A stretch of DNA of 35,066 nucleotides, taken from the NCBI GenBank assembly GCA_030849805.1, contig JASANZ010002024.1, positions 1-35,066 on the forward strand. The letters are read 5' to 3'. The position numbers and the translations under genes were made by a program. Source of the DNA: Sergeia podlipaevii. Taxonomy: Eukaryota > Euglenozoa > Kinetoplastea > Trypanosomatida > Trypanosomatidae. Shown here piece after piece: positions 1 to 8,413 of the stretch (position 1 is its first letter; every line of letters begins with the position of its first letter). Under the pieces are notes generated by a model, which saw only the letters and a program-made list of their open reading frames with translations, made no database searches and had not been told where the DNA came from.

Positions 1-266
1 CTATTTGCTTGTTCCCCCCCCCCCCGGCAATGGGAAGGTTATTGCTGAATTTTAGAATAGTAACAATTTCCTTTTTTTTTTCAGAAAGATTGATTTTCTG
101 TATTCCTTCTTTTTTTGTAATAGTGCAATCATTTAAGCACACAACAGCCCTGACACCACCGCACACAGGCATATATTCTTTCATCCTTTCCAAATTATAT
201 ATATTTGTATGTATGCATGAGCTGCACATGGTAAAACCTAGGCTCTCTGCTGCTTACACCCTCCGA
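1..266 (-). other. 3' flank / 3'UTR of the YEATS gene
   Basis: This is sequence downstream of the TGA at 267-269 on the transcribed (minus) strand. It holds a 12-C tract at 14-25 (G12 in the RNA), A/T-rich stretches and no convincing coding sequence. The apparent plus-strand reading frame that begins here runs into the antisense of the YEATS gene and is made of homopolymer translation. Confidence 0.6.
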
Positions 267-3200
267 TCATATTTGTCGCTGCGTCATCGCCGCCTGCCGC
301 TGCGCCGCCACCACTCGCATTGCATCTATTTCTCTCACAAGTGCCTCCTTCATGCGGAGCAGACGCTCGACATCCCCAGTTTGCAGCAGCGCCGCCGCCG
401 CTGCCGACGCCTTTACAGCCGCCTTCGTACCCGACGGAAAGTGAGACACACTGCTGGATGTACCCATAGCAGGAGAAGCAGCGGCGACACCAGAATAGAC
501 ATCGCTGTCACCATCGCCATAATCATTCTCGCTGTGTGCACCAGGCATATTGTTTAAAAAAACAGGGACACTATTTGGTAGTAACAGTGAGAAGGATACC
601 GCCGTAGTGCTCGACCACCCAGGCAGCTTTGTTAAAACGGCGAGCACGGCAGCGCCAAGGGCCTCGGCATGCGGGAGCACCGTCTCCACTAGCAATGTAC
701 GAGCTTCCGCGGACGCCGCACAACGCATCAGCTGCGCTGCAATGTCAAACTCTACGATGGTGAGGGGCTGATGGTGTGAGTAGACCTCCACCCCCATCTG
801 TTGCTGCTGCTGCTGCTGTATTCCATCCGCTCGACTGGTCCCTCCTCTCCTCTCCGTCTCTGTATTTAACAGAGGCCTGTCCCCGGCATCCGCCTGTGCA
901 ACTGTCGCCGTGCTGCTTGTGCCATGATTGAAGAGAGCATTTCTGTTCGCCTCCAGAGCAGTCTCTAACCAGCCCTCAGCAAGTGCTGTGCTCGCCACAC
1001 TACCTACATAACTTAGAGCATAAATCGCATCCCGCGTTGCCGCAGCCCCATGCGACACAATCTGCGGCCAACAAGACACACCGCCCGGTCTTCCCGCCAC
1101 GTATTGCAGCGGCAGTGTGAGCGGGGGAGTAGTGGAAGCAAGGCTGACTTTCCTACTTGCGCCAGAAGCATTATATGACGGGGCTGACGAGGTCGCGCAA
1201 GGGGTGTAGCCATGTGTGCTGTCTATCACATAGGCCCGTGCACAGCGCCGTAGACGTGCCTCGAGGCGGGCGACCGCGCTCAGAAGCTCACAGTCATCCC
1301 TGTCGGTGGCAAGCCAAGAAAACGGCGACGCCTCAGTACTATCGTGCAGAGTAGGGCCACGCACGTCACACCCGGCATCCACCGCGGCGTCACGAGCTTC
1401 CGGCTTCACTGAAGTGTCTGGAACCCCAGCCGACCTGCTCTTCTTTCCATAAGCAGATGAATTGATATCCTCGCTGGTACCATCAGCGGCCAGACCACCA
1501 TCGCCTCCCTCTCCTTCTTGGCTACCGTGGCGATGGCGGCAAGGGCTGCGCTTGAGATCGTGTCGTGACAGCGGCGCGACGGCGTAGTCCTTGAGCGGAA
1601 TGACGATCTCATCATACGACTCCGTCACCACCGGCTCCGCGACGATAGTGTAGCCAAGCTGCTCCACACTGCGCGCCTGTGTGCGGGGGTCACCGCCATC
1701 TGGTGGAATAGCCGGGGGCAACTTTTGTCGGTGCGAAAATCGCAGCAAATGTGAAAGAACGACAACATTGTCCTTGTGGCCAATGTGAAGAGAGGCAACA
1801 ATGCGTTTGCCCCGCTCTCCACCTGCTTCAGCGGGAGAGCGGGGCTCAACAGGAAAGCCGCCCGCGGTGACGCCTTGTACCGCGGGTGTGGTCGGTCTGC
1901 TCGGACGACGCCCTGGACCACGACGAACTGGTGAGGCGACAACCGGCATTGCCGCTGTGGCGCCAATCAAACTGAGTGCGGCCTCCGGCGGCGGTGACAC
2001 CGATGGAGATGAATGCGATGCAGTGGCCACCTTGGGAAGCACCACCACCATCGCCGCGGCTGCACTTGCGCTGCCTGGACCATCTGCTATCTGCAGTGAC
2101 GATTGCCATGGTGTAGCGGAGCCCTCACGACTGCAAGGCACGCTGTTCCCACGAGAGCTACTCTGCTCCTCCAACTTCACAGAAGCAGCGCCAGAGCCCC
2201 TGCCTGCATCTGCAACTGGCTCCTCCTTCTTGACACGCTGCTGTGCAGCTCGGCCGCTGTCAAAGTTGCTACCACCGCATGCCCCCGTGTCATCATCGTC
2301 ATCGCTATCGTCGTCAATTGGATCCTCGTCATCACTGCTGCACGACACTAAATGGGGAGGCAAGCAGGGGCCGCGATAAAACAAAGAGCGAGCAGCGCTG
2401 TTGCTGTTGATGTCCAGCAAGCTGTTGACCAGTGCGTTATCGGCGTTGGTAATAGCGTTTACCTGCAGTCCACGACCACACAGCGTGTTGGTAACGTTCA
2501 TGCTGGTGATCGGATCCAGAAAACTCGCGCCGCGGCCGGGTCCTGTGGAAGTCAAGAGCGCTGCACGACCACTACTACTGCAAAAGTAACGGCGCAGCGT
2601 GTGTTTCATCTTTTGGGCAGCGCCAGCGCAGCCACGGTACTTGAGATGGACGTGGATCGAAACCACAAACTCCCCCCAGCCCACTTCGGTGAGCTCAAAC
2701 GGGGCCTTGTCCACAGTGCGCACACATGGATTGAAGCTGCGATCCAAAATAAAGGTCACACTCTCGACAAACTCAGAGAGATAGTCCTCCTCGGCTTCCA
2801 TTTCTCCCTCTTCTGCTGCAGGGATGGAGGACATGGAAGAGTCACCACCGTTCAGGCCTGTTGCGGAGTCCACTGAGACTTGCGTTGAAGCGCGACAGCA
2901 AGAGCTTGGATGGCCATTGTAGAGCCCACGCACATAGACGGTCCAGCGATGGCTACGCTCTTTGCTTTCGGGGTTGATGAGCTGCACACAGCCACCAACC
3001 ACGATGGGAACAGTCACTGACTGACCGTCGTAACGAGTAAATTCCGTGTCTTTCCGCCCCACTGTGGCACCACCACTACTTGTCGCCCCAAGAGTTGATT
3101 CTTCCTCATCCTCCACCATCTCCTGCTTGAAAGCGCCACTTGAGTCATGCGACGGCAATGCGAGTGCCTTCTTGTCAACCCGCCCACGTGGTAGTTGCCG

Positions 3201-5204
3201 AGGTGCATAAACGGATAACTCAGGAAGTAGCTGAAAGGCCTGTGGATGGCTCAGCAAAAAGCTTGGGCTTCGGCCTTCCTGGCACCATGCCGCCGCCGCC
3301 GCGCGGGCTGGGCTGCTAGCAGGGTGCTCTGCCTCCACTTTAGCAAGAAGCCTGTCCAGTATCACCGCAGCACGTAGTGGTGGTGCTCGATGTGACCAAG
3401 CAGCAGTAGCGCTGACAAAGCCGAGCCCCTCCTCCTGACCACCAATGTGCTTCTTGTCAGCGTTCGCCTCTGATCCGCGGAGCAGCTGGCCCACGAGCAC
3501 ATCTTCCTCCTCTTCTTTTTCAGCGTTTACTCTGCATTCGTCACCCCGCCAATTCGCTTCACCGTAGCCAAAGCCAACCACTTTCCTGCTGCTAATTTGT
3601 GGATCTACACGGACACCAGCCCACGCCTCATCGCCTCCTTCTTCCTTCTCTCCTGATGCCGCCTCTTCAGAGTTCTCCTCGCCTTCTAGAACGTTGTGGT
3701 ATCCAATGGTTCGACTTTCCTGCCCATCCATTGCCGTCGCCGTCGCCGCATCAGCAGAGGACGCAAACACATATCGGTTAAACGTTACCACCACACGATT
3801 TCTCTGACGTTCAGCCTCCTCAAGTATCTCCTGCTGGCGCTGTGCCTCCTGCAGCATCTCAATTGCCTCTGTCATGCGCCGGTGCATGTCGATCGTTGGC
3901 GTGCGTGCAGCAGCAGACAATCCTGCCGCTGCTGCTCCTACCGCAACTACATCTGAAGCACTAGCGTCCGCACTGTTCGCGCTACCTTCAGGCTGGATCG
4001 CAGAATCAGAAGTGGAGAGAGCCATGGAGGAAACCAAAGAAGGGGGAAAGCTGGAGCGGCTCTCTAGTAATGAATGCAAGGGCTGTGGAGGCGGCGTGGC
4101 GCGAGGACTGGAGGAGCCGAGACTACCCTGTGCGCTTAACGCCGCCGTGGTGGTGTTGGCCGCGTCAACGTCCTTCGCAGAGGACTCTAACTTCCTACGC
4201 CGTGTCACAGGAGCGGCAGATGACTGAGGTGGTGAGGACGATAACGAGGTGCTTGGTATTGTAGACACCTTGGGCGTGTTCTTGGGCGGACGCCCGCGCT
4301 TCCGCTTCACCGCCACTTCCATGGGGGGAGTGGCGGCAGTAGAGGAGGTGGCAGTGCTCGGAATGCTGGCCTTGGCGGCGGTCCGCCCCGCGCCGGTACG
4401 TCCTTTCGCCCCAGTAACCGTGGAACCTGCTGCTGCAGCACCACGACCCCGTCCACGACCCCGGCCACGGCCCGCGCCACGGCCCCTGCCTCGTCCCCGC
4501 CGCGGTGCCACTTCATCGTCCTCGTCGTAGTCCTCATCAAGCTCAGAGGAAGAAACTGTTGCGTCCTCAGATCCGTCATCGTCCTCTGCATCCTCCTCTT
4601 CGTCCTCCTCGTCCTCATCGTCCTCATCGTCCTCATCGTCCACGCTACTTTCGACGCCATCAAAAGCATCCTCTTGGCTGTCATGCGTACCTACAGTGCT
4701 GCTGCCGCCGCGCTGATCCTCATCAATGTCAATCATTTCAAGGTTTGCAGCAGCACCCGAAGCGCCACCGCCGCGCCGTCCACGACCTCCTCCACGTCCG
4801 CGACCCCTACCACCTCGACCACCTCGCGCTGTCGTTGTCGTTGCAGCAGAACTTGGCGCCGCCTCAGCCCCAATCAGAACGTCATCGCTCGCATCGCGAG
4901 CAGTGAAGTAGAGTTCGCTCGGTGCAAGCTGTGTGGCAAGGCTGAGGGATACCGGTAGAGCCTTGCTCGACACACACACGTAACGTGATTCCAGGTCCCT
5001 CAGAAGTGCCTCTCTTCTCTTCGGAGTCGCCACGCCGCCGGCATCTCCGCCTAGGCCAGGAGTGCTAGCAAATAAAGTTTGAGAAAGAAGCTCCGCGAGC
5101 GTCTTGGTATGCGTGCAGTCCGCTGTTACTTTCGTAATGCCACCATTATAATGAAGAGCAAAGTCACGATGTATAGAAGGACTCGCACTGCCTCCACTGT
5201 GCAT
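267..5204 (-). CDS. Giant YEATS-domain protein (GAS41/Yaf9-like) with AT-hook
   Basis: This 1645-aa protein is probably a nuclear acyl-lysine reader of a histone acetyltransferase or H2A.Z-exchange complex, the known role of GAS41/Yaf9. Residues about 727-855 match the first part of a YEATS domain: SHRWTVYVRGLYN, then SVTFILDRSFNPCVRTV, then FELTEVGWGEF. The last strand and helix appear only at about 1132-1205 (VVVLSHLLRFS, then VVTESYDEIVIPL), so the fold is split by about 275 low-complexity residues. The sandwich positions known in GAS41 (Y74, W93) correspond to F824 and W843. N-terminal to this lie a possible ubiquitin-like segment (about 12-105), RG repeats (about 125-150 and 233-260), a Glu/Asp block (about 180-232) and an AT-hook KRKRGRPPK (about 300-308). 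The last 35 residues look like a coiled coil, as at the GAS41 C-terminus. GAS41 is only about 230 aa. The start is the first ATG after the predicted splice site. The domain call is strong; complex membership is inferred. Confidence 0.88.
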   Translation of the reverse strand: MHSGGSASPSIHRDFALHYNGGITKVTADCTHTKTLAELLSQTLFASTPGLGGDAGGVATPKRREALLRDLESRYVCVSSKALPVSLSLATQLAPSELYFTARDASDDVLIGAEAAPSSAATTTTARGGRGGRGRGRGGGRGRRGGGASGAAANLEMIDIDEDQRGGSSTVGTHDSQEDAFDGVESSVDDEDDEDDEDEEDEEEDAEDDDGSEDATVSSSELDEDYDEDDEVAPRRGRGRGRGAGRGRGRGRGRGAAAAGSTVTGAKGRTGAGRTAAKASIPSTATSSTAATPPMEVAVKRKRGRPPKNTPKVSTIPSTSLSSSPPQSSAAPVTRRRKLESSAKDVDAANTTTAALSAQGSLGSSSPRATPPPQPLHSLLESRSSFPPSLVSSMALSTSDSAIQPEGSANSADASASDVVAVGAAAAGLSAAARTPTIDMHRRMTEAIEMLQEAQRQQEILEEAERQRNRVVVTFNRYVFASSADAATATAMDGQESRTIGYHNVLEGEENSEEAASGEKEEGGDEAWAGVRVDPQISSRKVVGFGYGEANWRGDECRVNAEKEEEEDVLVGQLLRGSEANADKKHIGGQEEGLGFVSATAAWSHRAPPLRAAVILDRLLAKVEAEHPASSPARAAAAAWCQEGRSPSFLLSHPQAFQLLPELSVYAPRQLPRGRVDKKALALPSHDSSGAFKQEMVEDEEESTLGATSSGGATVGRKDTEFTRYDGQSVTVPIVVGGCVQLINPESKERSHRWTVYVRGLYNGHPSSCCRASTQVSVDSATGLNGGDSSMSSIPAAEEGEMEAEEDYLSEFVESVTFILDRSFNPCVRTVDKAPFELTEVGWGEFVVSIHVHLKYRGCAGAAQKMKHTLRRYFCSSSGRAALLTSTGPGRGASFLDPITSMNVTNTLCGRGLQVNAITNADNALVNSLLDINSNSAARSLFYRGPCLPPHLVSCSSDDEDPIDDDSDDDDDTGACGGSNFDSGRAAQQRVKKEEPVADAGRGSGAASVKLEEQSSSRGNSVPCSREGSATPWQSSLQIADGPGSASAAAAMVVVLPKVATASHSSPSVSPPPEAALSLIGATAAMPVVASPVRRGPGRRPSRPTTPAVQGVTAGGFPVEPRSPAEAGGERGKRIVASLHIGHKDNVVVLSHLLRFSHRQKLPPAIPPDGGDPRTQARSVEQLGYTIVAEPVVTESYDEIVIPLKDYAVAPLSRHDLKRSPCRHRHGSQEGEGGDGGLAADGTSEDINSSAYGKKSRSAGVPDTSVKPEARDAAVDAGCDVRGPTLHDSTEASPFSWLATDRDDCELLSAVARLEARLRRCARAYVIDSTHGYTPCATSSAPSYNASGASRKVSLASTTPPLTLPLQYVAGRPGGVSCWPQIVSHGAAATRDAIYALSYVGSVASTALAEGWLETALEANRNALFNHGTSSTATVAQADAGDRPLLNTETERRGGTSRADGIQQQQQQQMGVEVYSHHQPLTIVEFDIAAQLMRCAASAEARTLLVETVLPHAEALGAAVLAVLTKLPGWSSTTAVSFSLLLPNSVPVFLNNMPGAHSENDYGDGDSDVYSGVAAASPAMGTSSSVSHFPSGTKAAVKASAAAAALLQTGDVERLLRMKEALVREIDAMRVVAAQRQAAMTQRQI
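808..828 (-). repeat. CAG repeat encoding a Gln run in the YEATS protein
   Basis: CTG-type triplets on the plus strand (CAG/CAA in the mRNA) encode a run of seven Gln near residue 1460. Such tracts are common in trypanosomatid proteins and expand or contract between strains. Confidence 0.8.
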
Positions 5205-5245
5205 GGGTGTGATTGTGAAGTGATGGTGTTGCTGTTGATGTTTTA

Positions 5246-5264
5246 CTTCAAAAAAAAAAAAAAA
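5246..5264 (-). promoter_or_regulatory. Predicted trans-splice acceptor of the YEATS gene
   Basis: On the minus strand a T15 tract (5250-5264) is followed directly by GAAG, with the AG at 5247-5246. This gives a 5'UTR of about 41 nt before the ATG at 5204. A second candidate is the CAG at 5234-5232. An earlier poly-T at about 5315-5331 could support upstream sites. Confidence 0.6.
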
Positions 5265-5612
5265 CTAAGCAAATAGACACAGAAGAGAATGTTTATTTCT
5301 TTTAAATGCAAAGCAAAAAAAAAAAAAAAAACCTTTCTTATCTTTCATATTTCCGCAACAACAAGAAGTGTATGGGTATATAGCACTACTTACTTTATGC
5401 CTCCTACCCACCTCACCCCCCCCCCACCCCTCATCGCATAAGCACGGGCGCTCCGCTATCAACTGAGAACGAGGCAATACATATCATTACTTATTTAAAT
5501 ATTTGCTTTTTTTTTGTTGTTGTTGTTGTGCGTGTGTAAGAAATCTCATCATCAACATCACGAATGAATGCATTTTGAAACACAGACAATGTATATATGT
5601 ATATATATATAA

Positions 5613-5632
5613 ACACACACACACACACACAC
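5613..5632. repeat. (AC)10 microsatellite
   Basis: A perfect AC dinucleotide run in the spacer, next to a TA-rich block at 5590-5612. Confidence 0.9.
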
Positions 5633-5703
5633 AATAGAAGCTAAGTTGAAAGAGACAGTGAGTGATATATGTTTTTTTTTTCTCCTTCAATTACGGTGAA
5701 GGT

Positions 5704-5707
<4 letters not shown>

Positions 5708-5737
<30 letters not shown>
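5708..5737. repeat. (TA)15 microsatellite
   Basis: A perfect TA dinucleotide run of 30 bases in the spacer. Confidence 0.9.
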
Positions 5738-5740
<3 letters not shown>

Positions 5741-6464
5741 TGTCAATAAATAAATAAAAGTGTCGAACATGCCCATGTGCTGATGCAAAAAGAGGGTGCT
5801 TGTGCTTAGACGATGTATAGTATACAGCGGCTAACTTTATGCCAGCCTCTATTATTATTATTATTTGAAAAAAAAAATTCTTCTTCCTTATTATCCAATG
5901 AATACACCAACAAAAGCTCCATTCTCTCTTTCTCTTTCCTATACATGTATATACTCATGTACACTGCTAGACCCCATGTATCCACTCCAAAGTCTCTTTT
6001 TTATTGCTATTATTATTTTGTAATCCTCCCTCCCTCTCTCTCTCTCCCTTCGTCTGAATTCTATGTAGATCTCTTTTCAAAAATGATTTTGATCTGCTGT
6101 TTCTTTTTTTTTGTATTCTTCTGTAACTGTTTCGAGCACCAAGTTGAGCATGAGAGATGCGCTTAGCTCCTAAGCAATATTTAGCTTCTTGAGGTTAAAT
6201 ATTCACTTTCCCTTTGTCCCTCCAATCGTCCGTGCTAAAAAAAAAAAAATTCTTCTTCATCTCTATGCTTTCTTTTTCTTTTCTTTTTTTGTGTATGTGT
6301 CTTCTTCACGAACTCCTCTTCTTTCTTTTTCTTTTTCCTTCTCTCTCCTCCGTTGCGTGTGTGTGTGTGTGTACGCGAAGCATGCAGCAAGCGTTCCTAC
6401 AAGACGCACGTTTGACACATAGCAAACCACCGTCCACTTAAAGAACATTATTCTGCATTTCATG

Positions 6465-6496
<32 letters not shown>
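6465..6496. repeat. (TA)n-(GA)n compound microsatellite
   Basis: A TA run (6465-6482) is joined to a GA run (6483-6496) in the long spacer. Confidence 0.85.
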
Positions 6497-6977
6497 CACA
6501 CAGACAAAAGAGAGGCATAGAAACCCAGAAGGAGATCGAGAACAATTTTTCATTTCTGGCACAGCAAATCATCATATTGAATACAAGAGTACTTTGCATA
6601 ATAAAGGAGGTTTTTGGGGGGAAATAATATTTTGAAACAAGAGGTACATATACAGAAAAAATACGAAAGGATGGGCAAGACAGCGGTTCTTAGAGTCAAC
6701 TCTTAGCAAGAGGACGCTAATACAAAAAGTTATACATATATAAACAAACAAATATCTACGTTCTAACAGAAAAAAGAAAAAAAAACTTGGTACAATAGAT
6801 AAGAAAAAAATATGGATGGTGAGATAACACGCTTTCATCACGCGAGAACCTTTAGTTCTCTAAAAAAAAAAAAGGGAAGAGATTCTCATATATATAATAA
6901 TATATAATAATAAAAGAGCTTAATGCTCAACGCTAAACCACGTTCACACACAGACAAACGAAAAAAAATAAGCACGA

Positions 6978-7000
6978 GAGCAACAACTATCTTGTTGCTC
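6978..7000. other. Perfect 9-bp hairpin in 3'UTR
   Basis: GAGCAACAA, a 5-nt loop, then TTGTTGCTC: a perfect 9-bp stem in otherwise low-complexity sequence. It lies in the transcribed spacer downstream of the C2/ankyrin gene and would form in either strand's RNA. No further function is visible. Confidence 0.6.
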
Positions 7001-7576
7001 CCAGATATCCTTTATCTTGCATAAATTAAGAAAAAAAATACAGACAACAACCGACAGACAACACAGAAACATCACGTCATATTATTATATATACTTTCAT
7101 GTTTCGTGTAATCAGTTTTGAATACTTTGCACTCGACCACTATTCTCCAAAAAAAAAAAAAACCGCAAACAGAAGTTCATTTTCTGAAAAAAGAAAAAAA
7201 TATATATATACACACTACTCCTCTTCGCATAATATATATATAATAGAGCAAAGAAACGTGAATAATTTTCATACAAACGCTGTTTACTGTCCTTTTTTAA
7301 AAAAAATTTCTCAAGTGATCATCTTCTCTCTCTCTCTCTTTCTTCTACCGTAGCATATATATACACTGTGATACTTATGGAAAGGAAAGAAATTTGAAAG
7401 AAAGAACACTGGTATTTTTTTTTTTGGTCTTCAAAGAGTTAATAGGGAAAAGATGCTATGTTGATGCGCAATAAAGGAGAATATATATATATATATACTA
7501 CGCAGACACAACTCATATGAGCACTCAGAACAACTTTTTTTCAGCCGTCAACAGCACAGCAAGAAAGCATTCATTC

Positions 7577-7600
7577 ATATATATATATATATATATATAT
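7577..7600. repeat. (AT)12 microsatellite
   Basis: A perfect AT dinucleotide run in the spacer. Confidence 0.9.
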
Positions 7601-8413
7601 AATTTCACCGTCCTCGCTTTTTTCTTAAAACGTTCGAGACTCTCTTTCCGTTTCCCATACATGAGATACACGTCTTAGATGCTAGAAAAAAAATAGCTTA
7701 GCAAGCTGCAGCTAAATCGACGATGATGCATACTTCGATGGCTCCAAGGAGATTTAAAAAAAAAAAAATTAAGATATAACAAAGACAAAAGTAAGTCTCG
7801 TTATACTTTTTTTTTTGCTTTTTTTTTTTTTCTTCGTCCTTTCAAAGATGAAATCATCGATAGGTAAACATCATGCACGGAGTACAAACGGAGAGACAAG
7901 TAATACTAAAAGAAGATAGATAGTTTATTCCACTACAACTGCTTCTGCCGTCCAGCTGTTTGGTTTCCTCTCTTCTTCTTTGATCATTGAGCTACATTAT
8001 TTTAACCAAAAAAAATACGTAAATACCAAATCATGAGCACGCATACAAAAAAAAAAAAGAAATAGCAGAAAGAAAGAAAGAAAGAAAGGAAAAGGAAAAA
8101 TAACTTCTCACGACACATTTGTAAGAAAATAGTAATGATGAAATCAACCACAAAGTGAGAGAGAGATAAAGAAAACATATAAATGTGCAATGAAACAGGC
8201 TAGCGCAACTGTACGACGTTGCCCTGTTTGCTGTTACACAACCTCACTATCCTCTCTCTCTCACTCTTTCTGTTGCCTGTAAATATATTATTTCTCCGTT
8301 TTTGTTTGTGTGTTCGTTTGCTTTCCCAGCACTCACTCACGACTCTCAATCCTTCACCCTCTCGTCACTTCGCCAGCACCTCTCAATGAGAAAAAAGGTA
8401 CAGTTGAGCAAGT

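Larger units (their letters stand above)
5205..8413. other. 3.2-kb spacer, AT-rich, no gene recognised
   Basis: This is the longest spacer in the window. It comprises the 3'UTR of the C2/ankyrin gene and the short 5'UTR of the YEATS gene. It is full of A/T homopolymers, (TA)n, (AC)n, (GA)n and (GT)n. The reading frames of 60-120 codons here are translations of poly-T and dinucleotide repeats, rich in F, L, S, Y and K, without domain or normal composition. A few perfect small hairpins lie at 6161-6175, 6844-6860 and 6978-7000. I see no tRNA or snRNA. Confidence 0.6.

Noticed and set aside
65..85. Pyrimidine tract followed by CAG on the plus strand
   Set aside because: It resembles a trans-splice acceptor, but it is on the non-coding strand and no plus-strand gene follows.
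9..557. 182-codon plus-strand frame at the left edge
   Set aside because: It starts in poly-C/poly-T sequence and then runs antisense through the end of the YEATS gene.
1801..2379. 192-codon plus-strand open frame
   Set aside because: It is antisense to the low-complexity insertion of the YEATS protein, with no domain.
6263..6841. Minus-strand frames of 89-99 codons in the 3.2-kb spacer
   Set aside because: They are made of translated TA, GA, GT and poly-T repeats, with no domain or normal amino-acid composition.
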